From Nitratireductor pacificus pht-3B (GTDB lineage Bacteria; Pseudomonadota; Alphaproteobacteria; Rhizobiales; Rhizobiaceae): DNA of 64,000 nucleotides. The notes below the pieces were generated by a model. That model was not told the origin of the DNA. It was given only the letters and a program-made list of their open reading frames with translations, and did no database searches. The number at the start of each line of letters is the position of its first letter. The stretch's first letter is position 1. Made by a program: the position numbers and the translations under genes. Of the stretch, positions 9,898 to 20,326 are shown piece after piece. The stretch covers positions 270,173 through 334,172 of the forward strand of contig NZ_AMRM01000001.1 of NCBI RefSeq assembly GCF_000300335.1. The letters run 5' to 3'.

Positions 9898-10740
9898 TCA
9901 ATGCGCCATCAGGGTCGGCACGGTCATCGACTGCAGGATGGTGCGCGTCGCGCCGCCGAAGACGAATTCCCTGAGGCGGGAGCGGCCGAATGCGCCCATC
10001 ACGAGAAGATCGGCGCCGGTGTCCGCGATGCGGTTGTCGATCGCCTCACCATGCGACACGCCGCCGGAACTTTCCACTTTCACCGTCACGTCGATGCCGT
10101 GGCGGGCAAGCGCGGCGGCAATCGCCGTTCCGGCCATCTCCGCGTCGCGTCGTGGCGTGTCGCGCGGATCGACGCACAGGACCTCGACGCTGTCGGCCTC
10201 CTTCATGAACGGCAGGGCGTCGAAGGCGGCGCGCGCCGCCTGGCGACTGCCGTTCCAGGCCAGCAGAACCTTCTTGAATTGGGCGGACCGGGCCTTGCGC
10301 ACATAGGGCACGAGCAATACCGGCCGGCCTGTTTCGAACAGCAGGGCCTCGACATTCGCCGCCATGCTGGAGGTGGCGTCCGGATCGGTCTGCTGGGCGA
10401 CGACCAGATCGGCGCTGCGGGCGCTTTCGATGCCGGAAATCGCGGAATCCCCGGACACGCTGTCGAAGCCGCGCCACTCGTTGGCGACGCCCTCTATGCG
10501 GGCCCGTTCACTGAATAGCTGGCGGATGACGGCATGCCGCCGGCCGGTTTCTTCCTGCATGTCGATGCTGAGATCGACGACCGGACCGCCCATCGGCGAG
10601 GCCATCACCATCGGCAACGCCTCGGCGTGCAGCCCGATCACATGGCTGTCGTGAAGGGCGGCCAGCGGCAGCGCCAGGTCGAGGACGCGCGATGCATCGG
10701 CCTCGCTCTGGAGAATGGCAAGGATCGTCTTGTAGCTCAT
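9898..10740 (-). CDS. Universal stress protein with two UspA domains
   Basis: Tandem-type universal stress protein of 280 residues. The first UspA domain begins at MSYKTILAILQSE; the second starts near residue 155 with the KKVLLAWNGSRQAARA stretch. The second domain keeps the ATP-binding signature (GAFGRSRLREFVFGGATRTIL region, with the G-x2-G-x9-G-S/T-like spacing), whereas the first is less well conserved. Such proteins are cytoplasmic and accumulate under stress. The start is fixed by a very strong AAGGAGG ribosome site just ahead of the ATG at 10740. Confidence 0.92.
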   Translation of the reverse strand: MSYKTILAILQSEADASRVLDLALPLAALHDSHVIGLHAEALPMVMASPMGGPVVDLSIDMQEETGRRHAVIRQLFSERARIEGVANEWRGFDSVSGDSAISGIESARSADLVVAQQTDPDATSSMAANVEALLFETGRPVLLVPYVRKARSAQFKKVLLAWNGSRQAARAAFDALPFMKEADSVEVLCVDPRDTPRRDAEMAGTAIAAALARHGIDVTVKVESSGGVSHGEAIDNRIADTGADLLVMGAFGRSRLREFVFGGATRTILQSMTVPTLMAH

Positions 10741-10815
10741 ATCTGCCTCCTTGAAGGACGAAAGCGGCAACCGGCGGCACTGTAATACGGCAGCTCCGGC
10801 GCGCTTTGCGCCAGA

Positions 10816-11568
10816 TCAACGGGCGAGGGGTTGTTTGGGTTGCAGGGTCTCGAGCATTGATTCCACCGCGCCGGCCGCCGCCGCCAGTTTCTCGTGGGAA
10901 CGCGAGCGGACCACGATCTCCGTCCAGAACGTGCCGTCCTGGTATTTTGGATAGGAGCCGATGATGGTTTCCGGATTGGACGCCTGGATATCGCCGAGCG
11001 GACCGCCGATGGCGCCTTCGGGAAGGGATGACGGTATGGTGCGGGAGATGAGTTTGGCGCCCGTTTCCAGCGTCGGCACGACCGTATCCAGCATGGCCTG
11101 GAAGATCGCCGGCACGCCGGCCATCACGTAGACGTTCCCGATGCGGAAGCCGGGCGCGACGGAGACCGGATTGTCGATGTGCTCGGCGCCCTCCGGCATG
11201 CGCGCCATGCGCTTCCTGGCATCGGAGAACGCGATGCCACGCGTGGCATAGTGCTGTTCCAGGAGCGTGTAGGCTTTCCGGTCGTATCCGCACGGCACGC
11301 CGAAGGCATGGGCGACGGAATCGGCGGTGATGTCGTCGTGCGTCGGGCCGATGCCGCCTGTCGTGAAGACATAGGTGTTGCGGAGCCGAAGCTGGTTGAT
11401 CGCCTCGGCGATGGCGTCGCGGTCGTCCGAAACCACGCGAACCTCTTTCAGGTCGATGCCGACGGCCGTCAGAATGTCGGCCAGGTGACCGATATTGCGG
11501 TCCTTGGTGCGGCCGGAGAGGATTTCGTCGCCGATCACCACCATCGCAGCGGTCACAATCTTGCTCAT
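10816..11568 (-). CDS. CinA-type molybdopterin-binding domain protein
   Basis: The 250-residue protein corresponds to the N-terminal half of CinA (competence/damage-inducible protein A). It has the MoCF-binding (MogA/MoeA-like) fold with the VIGDEILSGRTKDRN start, the TTGGIGPTHDDIT loop and the MAGVPAIFQAML segment. The C-terminal nicotinamide-nucleotide amidase half of full CinA is absent, as is usual for this alphaproteobacterial form. The role may be ADP-ribose pyrophosphatase-like or cofactor binding and is not settled. The ATG at 11568 has an AAAGGAG ribosome site. Confidence 0.88.
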   Translation of the reverse strand: MSKIVTAAMVVIGDEILSGRTKDRNIGHLADILTAVGIDLKEVRVVSDDRDAIAEAINQLRLRNTYVFTTGGIGPTHDDITADSVAHAFGVPCGYDRKAYTLLEQHYATRGIAFSDARKRMARMPEGAEHIDNPVSVAPGFRIGNVYVMAGVPAIFQAMLDTVVPTLETGAKLISRTIPSSLPEGAIGGPLGDIQASNPETIIGSYPKYQDGTFWTEIVVRSRSHEKLAAAAGAVESMLETLQPKQPLAR

Positions 11569-11750
11569 CGCCCATCGGTCTCCTTTGAACGGTCGAGAGA
11601 TAGACCCGTGCACCGGGCAGGGCAATGGGTCGAAAACAGTGAACAGTGTGTCGGCCCTGCGGCGGTTTCAGACGAGGGGATTCCCCACTAGCTATGTTTC
11701 GGCTGCCGCAAGGCGGTCTCGACAGAAGCAACTCGCACGGAGCAAAACCG

Positions 11751-12350
11751 ATGAGCAAGATCCTGGTTCTTTACTATTCAAGCTGGGGCCATATGGAAGC
11801 GATGGCTCGGGCAGCGGCCGAAGGCGCGCGCGAAGCGGGCGCCGACGTGACGGTCAAGCGCGTGCCGGAACTCGTCCCCGACGAGGTCGCCCGCAAGGCC
11901 CATTACAAGCTCGACCAGGACGCCCCCGTGGCCGACCCGCTGGAACTGGCAGACTATGACGGCTTCATCTTCGGCGTATCGACGCGCTACGGCATGATGG
12001 CCGCCCAGATCAAGAATTTCCTCGACCAGACCGGCCCGCTCTGGGCCGAGGGCAAGCTGATCGACAAGCCGGCGACGGTGATGTCCTCGACGGCGACCCA
12101 GCACGGCGGCGCCGAGCTGGCACTGGCCACGACGCAGCTCGCCCTGCAACATCACGGAATGTTGATTGTGCCACTTTCCTACGCCTATCAGGACCAGATG
12201 GGCAACGACACGGTTCGCGGCGGCGCGCCTTACGGCATGACCACGACGACGAATGGCGACGGCTCGCGGATGCCCTCCGAACAGGAGCTGGAAGGCGCGA
12301 AATTCCAAGGCAAGCGGCTCGCGGAGATCACCGCCCGGCTCACCCGCTGA
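11751..12350 (+). CDS. wrbA: NAD(P)H:quinone oxidoreductase, WrbA type
   Basis: Flavodoxin-like FMN protein that reduces quinones by two electrons and protects against oxidative stress. The 199-residue length and the blocks match WrbA: the [19 protein letters not shown] phosphate-binding loop, the [22 protein letters not shown] segment, the SSTATQHGG flavin loop and the GAPYGMTTT stretch near the C-terminus. It is a single plus-strand gene, followed by the tRNA-Leu gene. The CinA-like gene diverges from it across a 182-bp gap. Confidence 0.96.
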   Translation: MSKILVLYYSSWGHMEAMARAAAEGAREAGADVTVKRVPELVPDEVARKAHYKLDQDAPVADPLELADYDGFIFGVSTRYGMMAAQIKNFLDQTGPLWAEGKLIDKPATVMSSTATQHGGAELALATTQLALQHHGMLIVPLSYAYQDQMGNDTVRGGAPYGMTTTTNGDGSRMPSEQELEGAKFQGKRLAEITARLTR

Positions 12351-12492
12351 CAGGCCGCCAGGCTTCCTCGGGCAGGATGCGGGCGGGCCACGGAGCACCC
12401 GCATCGCGCGCCCTCCTGTACATGCGTATTTTCTGACGAACATGCGTATCCCGCTTGATCGCGCGCGGTTCTGCGGCTAGTCGTTGCCCCGA

Positions 12493-12578
12493 GCGGACGT
12501 GGCGAAATTGGTAGACGCAAGGGACTTAAAATTCCTCGATCCTAGATCGTGCGGGTTCGATCCCCGCCGTCCGCACCA
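12493..12578 (+). tRNA. tRNA-Leu (anticodon UAA)
   Basis: The sequence folds as a class II tRNA of 86 nt. The acceptor strands are GCGGACG (12493-12499) and CGTCCGC (12568-12574), with discriminator A and encoded CCA at 12576-12578. The anticodon stem is AGGGA/TTCCT with loop CTTAAAA, giving anticodon TAA at 12527-12529. The variable arm is long and the T arm contains GGTTCGATCC. It reads UUA and, by wobble, UUG, both rare in this GC-rich genome. Confidence 0.97.
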
Positions 12579-12613
12579 GCACAACACATAGTTGAAGATC
12601 CCCGGCGGTTCCT

Positions 12614-14428
<1,815 letters not shown>

Positions 14429-14467
14429 GGCACGCCTGTTGGGGAATCGGAACAGCGGTTCCTCATA

Positions 14468-14523
14468 ACAGGTTTGCCGCCTGGGTGCAGGCGGGACAGG
14501 TTTGCTGCCCGGGTGCAGGCGGG
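14468..14523. repeat. 28-bp tandem direct duplication upstream of recQ
   Basis: Two adjacent 28-bp units, 14468-14495 and 14496-14523, each starting acaggtttgc and ending gtgcaggcggg, differ at only two positions. They fill most of the 104-bp gap between the LysR gene and recQ, where the recQ promoter should be. Confidence 0.85.
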
Positions 14524-14532
14524 CGGATCCCG

Positions 14533-15438
14533 TCAGGGATCGTGGCGCGCGGATGCACCGAGCGTCTCGACCAGGAAATCCAGAAAGGCGCGAACCTTCG
14601 CCTGAACGAGGCGGGCGGAGGGATAGATCGCGTAGAGCGTCGTTTCGACGGGGGTCCAATCCTCGAGCAGGGGAACGAGCCGACCGGCGGCGAGGTCTTC
14701 CTGGACATAGAGGCGGGGGGTGAGGCTGAGGCCGAAGCCGGCGCGCAGCGCATCACGGACGGCAAGGCTGGAGGTCACCTTGTAGCGCCCGTCGATCGCG
14801 ATGCTGACGCTGCGGTCGGCCTTTGTGAAGGTCCATTCGTCGGCATGGCCCGAAAGCGTGAACTGGACGCAGTTGTGCCGTTTCAGTTCCTCCGGCGACG
14901 CCGGCGCGCCGGCGCGCGCGCGATAGGCCGGGGCGCAGCACAGGACGTGATCGAGCGTCAGAAGCCTGCGGGCGATGAGGCTGGAACTCTCCAGCCTGTC
15001 GCTGCCGCGGATGACGAGATCGAACCCATCCTCGACGATGTTGACCCGCCGGTCGTCGAGCCGCAGATCCAGCGCGATGTCCGGATAGCATTCCAGGAAG
15101 CGGGGTATCGCCTCGGTGAGCGCGACGAGGCTCGCCGACACCGGGGCGCTGACGCGCAACAGGCCGCGCGGCTGCTGCTGAAGAGGCGCCAGGGTCGCAT
15201 CCGCCTCGTGAAGATCGTCGAGAATGCCACTGACCCGCTGATGATAGAGCGCGCCGGCCTCCGTCAGGCTCATCCGCCGGGTCGTGCGGTTCAGAAGGCG
15301 AACCGCGAGATGCGTTTCCAGCTCGCGTATGTTCTTGCTGACGGCCGCCGGAGACAGGCGGAGCTGGCGCGCGGCCTCGGCGAAACTGCCGAGATCGACC
15401 ACGGTGCGAAAGACGTTGAGTGCGGTCAGTCGATCCAT
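14533..15438 (-). CDS. LysR family transcriptional regulator
   Basis: The 301-residue protein has the LysR layout: an N-terminal winged helix-turn-helix (MDRLTALNVFRTVVDLGSFAEA, then AAVSKNIRELETHL at about residues 29-42) and a periplasmic-binding-like effector domain from about residue 90. The RTTRRMSLTEAG segment is typical of the CrgA/DmlR-like subgroup. It is divergent from the EamA transporter gene with a 122-bp gap, so it probably controls that exporter. The effector is unknown. Confidence 0.94.
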   Translation of the reverse strand: MDRLTALNVFRTVVDLGSFAEAARQLRLSPAAVSKNIRELETHLAVRLLNRTTRRMSLTEAGALYHQRVSGILDDLHEADATLAPLQQQPRGLLRVSAPVSASLVALTEAIPRFLECYPDIALDLRLDDRRVNIVEDGFDLVIRGSDRLESSSLIARRLLTLDHVLCCAPAYRARAGAPASPEELKRHNCVQFTLSGHADEWTFTKADRSVSIAIDGRYKVTSSLAVRDALRAGFGLSLTPRLYVQEDLAAGRLVPLLEDWTPVETTLYAIYPSARLVQAKVRAFLDFLVETLGASARHDP

Positions 15439-15560
15439 GATTCGCTACCTGTAGTGAATAGTCATTGATCAAACCTGCATATTATCAACTGATCGGCAAG
15501 GCTTTACCTATTGCGGACCGCCGATCGCGGGGAACAACCTCTTTTGAGACAGGTGCGCAA

Positions 15561-16496
15561 ATGGCCGAGACCGAGAAGACCGCAACAGGTGCCCATGCGG
15601 GCATGTTTTTCTGGGCGCTGATCGTCGGCGCATCGTTTCCGGTGGTGGGGTTGCTGACCGAGGGCCTGCCGCCCCTGTTGCTGACGGCGCTGCGCTTCAC
15701 CATCGCCGCGCTGGCCATGGTGCCGATGGTGCGGACCGCAGCAGCATGGCGGCCGGGCCTGGTGGCGCTCCTTCTCTATTCGGTGATGGGCCTCTGCCTC
15801 GCGGGCTTCTTCGGAATCATGTTCTGGGCCGCGCACCGGGTGACGGCGCTGTCCATGTCGGCCTTGTTCATCTTCATGCCGCTTCTGGCCTACGGACTTG
15901 GGCGGATGCTGCGGGTCGAGCCGCGCGCCGGCGGACTTCTCGCGATCCTGGGGCTGGGAGCGCTCGGCGCCCTGGCGCTGGCGCTGGCTCAATCGGGCGG
16001 CGATCTGGATGCCCTGCAGTTCGGCTGGAACGAGGTGCTGTTCTTCCTCGGCGTTGTCGCCTCGGCGCTTTATCCGGTGTTGTCCAAGTGGGGCCTGTCA
16101 CGCGGGCTGCTGTCCGGCGACGCAGCGGCGCGGACCTTCTGGAGCCTTGCCGCAGGCGGTGTGCTGATCGCCGTCGCCGGCCTGCTCATGGAACCGGTGC
16201 GGGGTATGGCGCGGATGAGCCTGGGCGACTTCCTTCTGGTGGCCTATCTGGGCGTCTTTTCGAGCGGCGTGACCTTCTGGCTGATCCAGCGCGGCACCGG
16301 TGTGCTGACGCCCGGCGCGGTGACGGCTTACAGCTATCTGGTGCCTTTCGTGTCGATGGTGGTGCTGTTCGTCGGCCAACCGGAATTGATCGGCTGGCAT
16401 TGGCTGCCGGGCAGCATGGCGGTGGTCGCCTCGATCGTCCTGCTCCTGCGACGCAGCAACCGGCAGGCGCGGATGGGTGCCCGCGAACCGGCCTGA
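15561..16496 (+). CDS. EamA (DMT superfamily) transporter
   Basis: Inner-membrane transporter of 311 residues with about ten hydrophobic segments arranged as two EamA repeats, the second starting near residue 150 (NEVLFFLGVVASALYPVLSKWG). Members export metabolites such as amino acids or drugs; the substrate is not visible. The ATG at 15561 is preferred because the upstream extension is not membrane-like and crosses the promoter region. Control by the divergent LysR gene is the simplest reading. Confidence 0.9.
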   Translation: MAETEKTATGAHAGMFFWALIVGASFPVVGLLTEGLPPLLLTALRFTIAALAMVPMVRTAAAWRPGLVALLLYSVMGLCLAGFFGIMFWAAHRVTALSMSALFIFMPLLAYGLGRMLRVEPRAGGLLAILGLGALGALALALAQSGGDLDALQFGWNEVLFFLGVVASALYPVLSKWGLSRGLLSGDAAARTFWSLAAGGVLIAVAGLLMEPVRGMARMSLGDFLLVAYLGVFSSGVTFWLIQRGTGVLTPGAVTAYSYLVPFVSMVVLFVGQPELIGWHWLPGSMAVVASIVLLLRRSNRQARMGAREPA

Positions 16497-16633
16497 CTCT
16501 CGATACCCGCAGTTCGGGGACATCGATCCTCTGAAATCCGGCTTCGGCCTCAGCGCGAGGCCGGTGCGATGGACACCTTCGTGCCCATGCTTTCCCGCCA
16601 ATCCCATCAGACCTCAGCAACTGGAGAAAACAC

Positions 16634-17275
16634 ATGCGTATTGCCGTATTCGGTGCAAACGGAAACACTGGAAGCCGCGTCATCGCGGAAGGGCTGTCCC
16701 GCGGTCACGAGATGACTGCCATCGTGCGTGACCTTGGGCGGACGTGGAACGTGCCGTCAGGCGCGACCCTGCTGGCAGGGGATGCGTCGAATGTCGAGGA
16801 GGTGGCGGTGCTGGCGAGGGGGCTGGATGCCGTCATCGCCGCGACGCGCCCGTCGCCGGGCAGGGAAGCGGATCATGCCGTCATGATGCGCGCCCTGCTT
16901 GCCGGAACCGTGCGCGCCGACGTGCGCCTTCTCGTCGTCGGCGGCGCGGCGAGCCTGACCGTTCCCGGGACGGAAGGTATCGCCGTCATCGACGATCCGC
17001 GGTTCGTACCACCGGAATACCGGGCCATTGCGCAGGCGTCGAACGAGCAGTTCGCGGCTTGCCTCGCGGACAGGCATGCCGACTGGACCTATCTCAGCCC
17101 GCCGGCGGTGCTGGAGCCGGGCGAGCGCACCGGCGTTTTCCGGCTGGGTGCCGATGAACTCCTGATCGACGAGGCGGGCCGCTCGGCGATCTCGATGGAG
17201 GATCTCGCGATCGCCCTCATCGACGAGGCCGAGCAGGCGCGGCATCGCCGCGCCCGCTTCACCGTTGGATACTGA
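16634..17275 (+). CDS. NmrA-like NAD(P)-binding protein (atypical SDR)
   Basis: This 213-residue Rossmann protein starts MRIAVFGANGNTGSR, with the GxxGxxG dinucleotide motif of atypical SDR (NmrA/SDR_a5-like) proteins. The DAVIAATRP strand and the LLVVGGAASL segment follow as in flavin-reductase or BLVR-B-like relatives. No catalytic YxxxK motif is seen. It may be a flavin or quinone reductase or an NADP sensor, and the function is uncertain. The ATG has a CTGGAG ribosome site. It is close to the EamA gene but 137 bp apart, so cotranscription is uncertain. Confidence 0.88.
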   Translation: MRIAVFGANGNTGSRVIAEGLSRGHEMTAIVRDLGRTWNVPSGATLLAGDASNVEEVAVLARGLDAVIAATRPSPGREADHAVMMRALLAGTVRADVRLLVVGGAASLTVPGTEGIAVIDDPRFVPPEYRAIAQASNEQFAACLADRHADWTYLSPPAVLEPGERTGVFRLGADELLIDEAGRSAISMEDLAIALIDEAEQARHRRARFTVGY

Positions 17276-17295
17276 GGGGGTTGCGCCGCTCGTCG

Positions 17296-18036
17296 TCAGG
17301 CGTTGTGTCCGCCGTCGACGGCGAGCGAGGCCCCGGTGATGAACCGGCTTTCGGGACTGGCCAGATGCGCGACCATGGAGGCGATGTCCTCGGGAGCGCC
17401 AAAATGGCCGACCGCCGTCAGGGCGCGCTGGCCATCGGCGCCCTCGGCATCGGCCGGGTTCATGTCCGTGTCGGTCGAACCAGGATCGACCACGTTGACC
17501 GTGATGCCGCGCGCGCCCACGTCATGGGCCAGCCCCTTGGTGAAGCCGATCAGCGCCGATTTGCTCATCGCGTAGAGCGTTACCCCGCCATGCGGCACGC
17601 GCTGCGCGAAGCAGGAGCCGATGGAGATGATCCGCCCGCCTTCGCCCATATGGCGCAACGCGGCTTGCGAGGCGACGAAGACCGCCTTGACATGGATGCC
17701 GATGGTGCGGTCGATCTCCTCCAGTGTCACGTCTTCCGGCGGGCCGTAGGGAAAGATGCCCGCATTGTTGACCAGGATGTCCATCCGCCCGAACGCCCGG
17801 GCGGTCTGGTTGACTGCGGCCGTGACGGCACGCGGGTCGGCGCTGTCGGCCTGCACGGCCAGGCCGCGTCTTCCCGCGGCCTCGATATCGGCCACGACGG
17901 CCGCCGCCTTCTCGCCGTTGTGGGCATAGGTGATCGCGACATCTGCGCCGCGCGCTGCGAGCCGACGCGCGATGGCCGCGCCGATTCCCCGGCTGCCTCC
18001 GGTCACCAGTGCTGCCTTGCCTTCCAGGTCCTGCAT
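17296..18036 (-). CDS. SDR family oxidoreductase (3-oxoacyl-ACP-reductase-like)
   Basis: Classical short-chain dehydrogenase of 246 residues: cofactor loop TGGSRGIGAA near residue 14, NNAGIF (the NNAG motif), catalytic serine in SIGSCF, YAMSK with the YxxxK pair, and a PGSTDTDM segment. The substrate is unknown. Two starts are possible; the ATG at 18036 is chosen because GGAG lies seven bases ahead, while the upstream ATG at 18048 contains that GGAG. It is divergent from a TetR gene with an operator-like palindrome between them, and is probably the repressor's main target. Confidence 0.93.
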   Translation of the reverse strand: MQDLEGKAALVTGGSRGIGAAIARRLAARGADVAITYAHNGEKAAAVVADIEAAGRRGLAVQADSADPRAVTAAVNQTARAFGRMDILVNNAGIFPYGPPEDVTLEEIDRTIGIHVKAVFVASQAALRHMGEGGRIISIGSCFAQRVPHGGVTLYAMSKSALIGFTKGLAHDVGARGITVNVVDPGSTDTDMNPADAEGADGQRALTAVGHFGAPEDIASMVAHLASPESRFITGASLAVDGGHNA

Positions 18037-18052
18037 AAGGATCTCCATTTAT

Positions 18053-18066
18053 ATACCGATCGGTAT
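18053..18066. promoter_or_regulatory. TetR-type operator palindrome
   Basis: The sequence ataccgatcggtat is a perfect 14-bp palindrome between the divergent SDR and TetR genes, 17 bp ahead of the SDR start. This core is a common TetR-family operator, so it is probably the binding site through which the adjacent TetR protein controls both genes. Confidence 0.8.
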
Positions 18067-18136
18067 GAAATGCGTAGACGGCTTGTGGAAACCGGTCAAG
18101 CGAATTACTTACGGAGTGGTACAGAAGGTGTGTGAA

Positions 18137-18739
18137 ATGGCGGAACGCGGCAGACCCAGAGCCTTTGACAGGAGTGAAGCGCTGCATCGGGCGATGCGGG
18201 TCTTCTGGACCTGCGGCTACGAGGGCACCTCGGTCAGCGAACTGGCGCAGGCGATGGGCATCAACAAGCCCAGCCTCTATGCCGCGTTCGGCTGCAAGGA
18301 AGCGCTGTTTCGCGAGGCCATCGAACTCTACGAGCAGGAGGAGGGCGCTCCCGTCGGCGAGGCGCTTGATCAGGGACGGACGGCGCGCAGCGCCATCGAG
18401 ACGGCGTTGCGGGTGAATGCCCGCAGTTTCACGAACCCCGACAATCCGCGCGGCTGCATGGTCGTCGTCTCGGCGCTGGCCGGCGCGCCGGAAAACAACC
18501 CCGTCTGCAGTTTCCTGGCCGACAATCGCCGCGAGAGCGAAGAGAATTTCCGTCGCCGCGTTCTGCGCGGCATTGAGGAGGGCGATGTTCCCCGAGGCGC
18601 CGATGCCGCGCGCGTCGCCGCGTTCTATGCCACCGTCATGAACGGGCTGGCGATCCAGGCGCGCGACGGCGCGACCATGGAGAGGCTCGAGCGCCTGATC
18701 GACAGCGCCATGGCTGCCTGGGAAGCGGTCGCCAGCTAG
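18137..18739 (+). CDS. TetR family transcriptional regulator
   Basis: The 200-residue repressor has an N-terminal TetR helix-turn-helix: GRPRAFDRSEALHRAM, then SVSELAQAMGINKPSLYAAFGCKEALF, with the recognition helix at GINKPSLYAAF (about residues 37-47). The C-terminal ligand domain keeps the NPRGCMVVVSAL patch seen in the AcrR/YvdT-like subgroup. The ATG at 18137 is chosen because the frame upstream crosses the promoter. The stop codon TAG lies inside the CTAG target duplication of the element that follows. Confidence 0.93.
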   Translation: MAERGRPRAFDRSEALHRAMRVFWTCGYEGTSVSELAQAMGINKPSLYAAFGCKEALFREAIELYEQEEGAPVGEALDQGRTARSAIETALRVNARSFTNPDNPRGCMVVVSALAGAPENNPVCSFLADNRRESEENFRRRVLRGIEEGDVPRGADAARVAAFYATVMNGLAIQARDGATMERLERLIDSAMAAWEAVAS

Positions 18740-19000
18740 GGTCAGGACCTATTAATCTTGCTTGATTGGCGGATGATGGACACGGAAATGCAAGGAGAGA
18801 TGCGCAGGACGGGCTTTATGCCCGTCCAAGCGGCTCGACGCGGCAGTTCGAAGTCCATCGTCCGTCCCTTAGGGATATGGCCAGTTTGCCCGGGGAGAGC
18901 GTTGCAAGCCTTTGAAAACCGGATGGTTTCCTGCAGGCTTGCGCCTCCTCCCCGGACAAACTGACTCATACCAATCAAGCAAGATTAATAGATCCTGACC
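18740..19000. mobile_element. MITE-like non-autonomous element, 261 bp, with CTAG duplication
   Basis: The ends are near-perfect 30-bp terminal inverted repeats (18740-18769 and 18971-19000, one mismatch), flanked on both sides by CTAG (18736-18739 and 19001-19004). CTAG is the target duplication preferred by IS5-group transposons (YTAR). There is no transposase inside. The interior is itself palindromic: 18883-18897 pairs with 18948-18962 with one mismatch, and smaller stems nest within. The element accounts for nearly the whole 323-bp gap between the TetR gene and the DUF900 gene. Confidence 0.8.
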
Positions 19001-19062
19001 CTAGATCACTTCGTACGCTCAGTCGAATGCGGGGCGCGCTCAGGCGTCATCCCGTTTTCCCG

Positions 19063-20241
19063 TCAGCGGCCCGGCTGCCCCGTCGCGAGCTCGATCACCT
19101 GCAGCGGCGTGGTGATGACGATGTCGGCGGCGGTTCCGACAGTCTGGCCGATGCCCCGCACCAGGCTCTCCATCCGGCCGATCATGAGGTCGGGGTCGCG
19201 CTCGTCGAGTTCGCCCTCGCTCGACAGGCGTTCGCCCAGAAGACGCACCAGGATCGGGTTTTCCGCGAACTTCGTGTGGTTGAGCCAGTCGCCCGACGAG
19301 ACCTTGGTGACATCGATGACCGTGACGCCGAGCTCGGCCAGATCCGCCGCATCGCGGTAATCGCCAAGGCGGGGCTTGTTGCCCGCGATGAACCCGGAGA
19401 GGGTCAGGGCGCGGTCGTTCTGCGAGGTAAGCACTGCAAACGGCTTTTCGGGAACGCCGTAGCGGCGCATCTGCCCCTTGAACACGTCGATGTCGATGTC
19501 GGGGGAAGCCAGCACGACGTCAGCCAGCCTTCCGCCAAGATCGCGATCGCCGGTGATCGCCAGTTGCCGCAACGCCTCCATCGTGACCCAGCTGCCCATC
19601 GAATGAGCGACGACATCGATGCGCTTTGCGCCCGCCCGGACCAGCGTGCGCAGGGTCTCCTCGAGCGCGTCGCGCGCGGTGGTGGCGCTGTTGTTGTCGT
19701 AAACATAATCAATGGTGCGGCCCGCCGACGGCCAGGAAAACAGGATCGGCGTGCCGCTGTACTGGGCATCGTGAAAGATCTGCGCGGCGCGGTAGACCGC
19801 GGCGTCGAAGCCGGTGTTGTAGCCATGGATGAAGATGAGGGCCCGCCCGCCGCGCGCCGCAATGTCCTGTGAGAGAGCCGTTTCGAACTGCCCGCGCTCG
19901 GGATAGAGCATGGCCCGCCGCGCCGAGAAATAGCGGGCGGGGTCGGCGACTTCGGGATTGGGCGCGAGTTCCATCTTGCCGGTCTCGTGGACGGCGGGAA
20001 TGCTGATCTCGACCCGCGCGAACGCGGTCTGCATGGCTCTGCCGCCATCGAAAAGCTGGCCTGGGGCTTCCGTCGCGGCGCGGTTGGTGGCGATGAAGAT
20101 GCCATGGGTCGCGGCGATCTGCGATTCGCTTGCCGGTGCGATGGTGCGCGCCATGAGCCTGGCGGGACTCGGGTTCGCGCAGCCGGCGAGAAGCGCCAGA
20201 AGAAGCAGTGCGGCGGCGGCGTGGAGCGGGCGAAAGCGCAT
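19063..20241 (-). CDS. Alpha/beta hydrolase lipoprotein (DUF900 family)
   Basis: Probable secreted or membrane-anchored serine hydrolase of 392 residues. The N-terminus has a hydrophobic signal ending in a lipobox, LLAGC, so it is likely lipid-anchored. DUF900 features follow: GIFIATNRA, a RGGRALIFIHGYNTGFD segment, ILFSWPSAG, and the nucleophile elbow VVAHSMGSW (the GHSMG equivalent). Its substrate is unknown. The ATG at 20241 begins the signal peptide; the frame upstream is unrelated. It is downstream of trkH on the same strand, 85 bp away. Confidence 0.9.
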   Translation of the reverse strand: MRFRPLHAAAALLLLALLAGCANPSPARLMARTIAPASESQIAATHGIFIATNRAATEAPGQLFDGGRAMQTAFARVEISIPAVHETGKMELAPNPEVADPARYFSARRAMLYPERGQFETALSQDIAARGGRALIFIHGYNTGFDAAVYRAAQIFHDAQYSGTPILFSWPSAGRTIDYVYDNNSATTARDALEETLRTLVRAGAKRIDVVAHSMGSWVTMEALRQLAITGDRDLGGRLADVVLASPDIDIDVFKGQMRRYGVPEKPFAVLTSQNDRALTLSGFIAGNKPRLGDYRDAADLAELGVTVIDVTKVSSGDWLNHTKFAENPILVRLLGERLSSEGELDERDPDLMIGRMESLVRGIGQTVGTAADIVITTPLQVIELATGQPGR

Positions 20242-20326
20242 TGGGTAATGATCCTCTTCGCCCTGGTTGACTTCATGGGAGAGGCCGTATCGACCCGGTC
20301 CCATAGCGTGTGTAGCGCAGATGACG

